Source: GCA-002726655 sp046582185 (GTDB lineage: Bacteria > Pseudomonadota > Gammaproteobacteria > Pseudomonadales > Azotimanducaceae). From it: 64,000 nt of DNA. The notes under the pieces were generated by a model. The model was not told the DNA's origin. It was given only the letters and a program-made list of their open reading frames with translations, and ran no database searches. Positions 63,997 through 64,000 of the stretch are shown piece by piece (position 1 is the first letter of the stretch; every line of letters starts with the position of its first letter). Both the position numbers and the translations under genes were made by a program. Where the stretch lies: NCBI GenBank assembly GCA_046582185.1, contig JAYGEX010000038.1, positions 1 through 64,000 on the forward strand. The letters run 5' to 3'.

Positions 63997-64000
63997 TGCC

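Overview
The window looks like a piece of a gammaproteobacterial chromosome, probably a free-living marine relative of the Pseudomonadales/Cellvibrionales type. The evidence is gene order: csrA-lysC-alaS-recX-recA, mutS-fdxA-[rpoS]-nlpD-pcm-[surE]-truD-ispF-ispD-ftsB-eno-kdsA-pyrG-tilS-[accA]-dnaE, and a complete ccmABCDEFGHI operon. Genes in brackets are expected from conserved synteny but are missing here. No rRNA, tRNA, CRISPR array or prophage was seen. The exact genus cannot be fixed from the sequence alone.

Layout. 1-2400: start of a TonB-dependent receptor, then decayed remnants (IS3 OrfA, a DUF885 protein, a serine hydrolase, an acyl-CoA dehydrogenase joined to the start of an AMP-forming ligase). 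2500-4550: gpsA and coaX on the plus strand. 4660-10810: csrA, lysC, alaS, recX, recA on the minus strand, with a LexA-type box upstream of recA. 11320-15220: a tonB gene broken by one amber codon, mutS and fdxA on the plus strand. 15220-15755: the usual rpoS locus, holding no rpoS but a strong candidate for an RsmZ/CsrB-type sRNA. 15755-29784: cell-envelope, isoprenoid, enolase, KDO, CTP, tRNA-lysidine and DNA polymerase III genes on the minus strand; a palindromic element lies where accA is expected.

29950-39800: accessory metabolism and efflux: a luciferase-like oxidoreductase, a DUF2235 hydrolase, an RND pump with its adaptor behind a promoter with an operator-like palindrome, a gamma-glutamyltransferase and a serine-hydrolase lipoprotein. 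39850-46990: the cytochrome c maturation operon. 47200-51740: a second serine hydrolase, a broken outer-membrane protein gene, a GST, a stand-alone receiver protein and a MAPEG protein. 52030-55660: an orphan LanC-like protein with an alpha/beta hydrolase, then a phosphohexomutase gene broken by one amber codon. 55810-60190: rdgC, a SYLF protein and a coupled MFS-FAH-GST operon. 60380-64000: two half-transporters that together resemble a eukaryotic ABCC (MRP) exporter.

Three themes run through the window. First, gene decay: about eight broken genes, some with a single nonsense codon, plus missing syntenic genes. Second, short imperfect tandem repeats (13-30 bp units) sit at gene ends and in intergenic spaces. 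Third, post-transcriptional control: CsrA is encoded here, and a likely CsrA-sequestering RNA lies 10 kb away.
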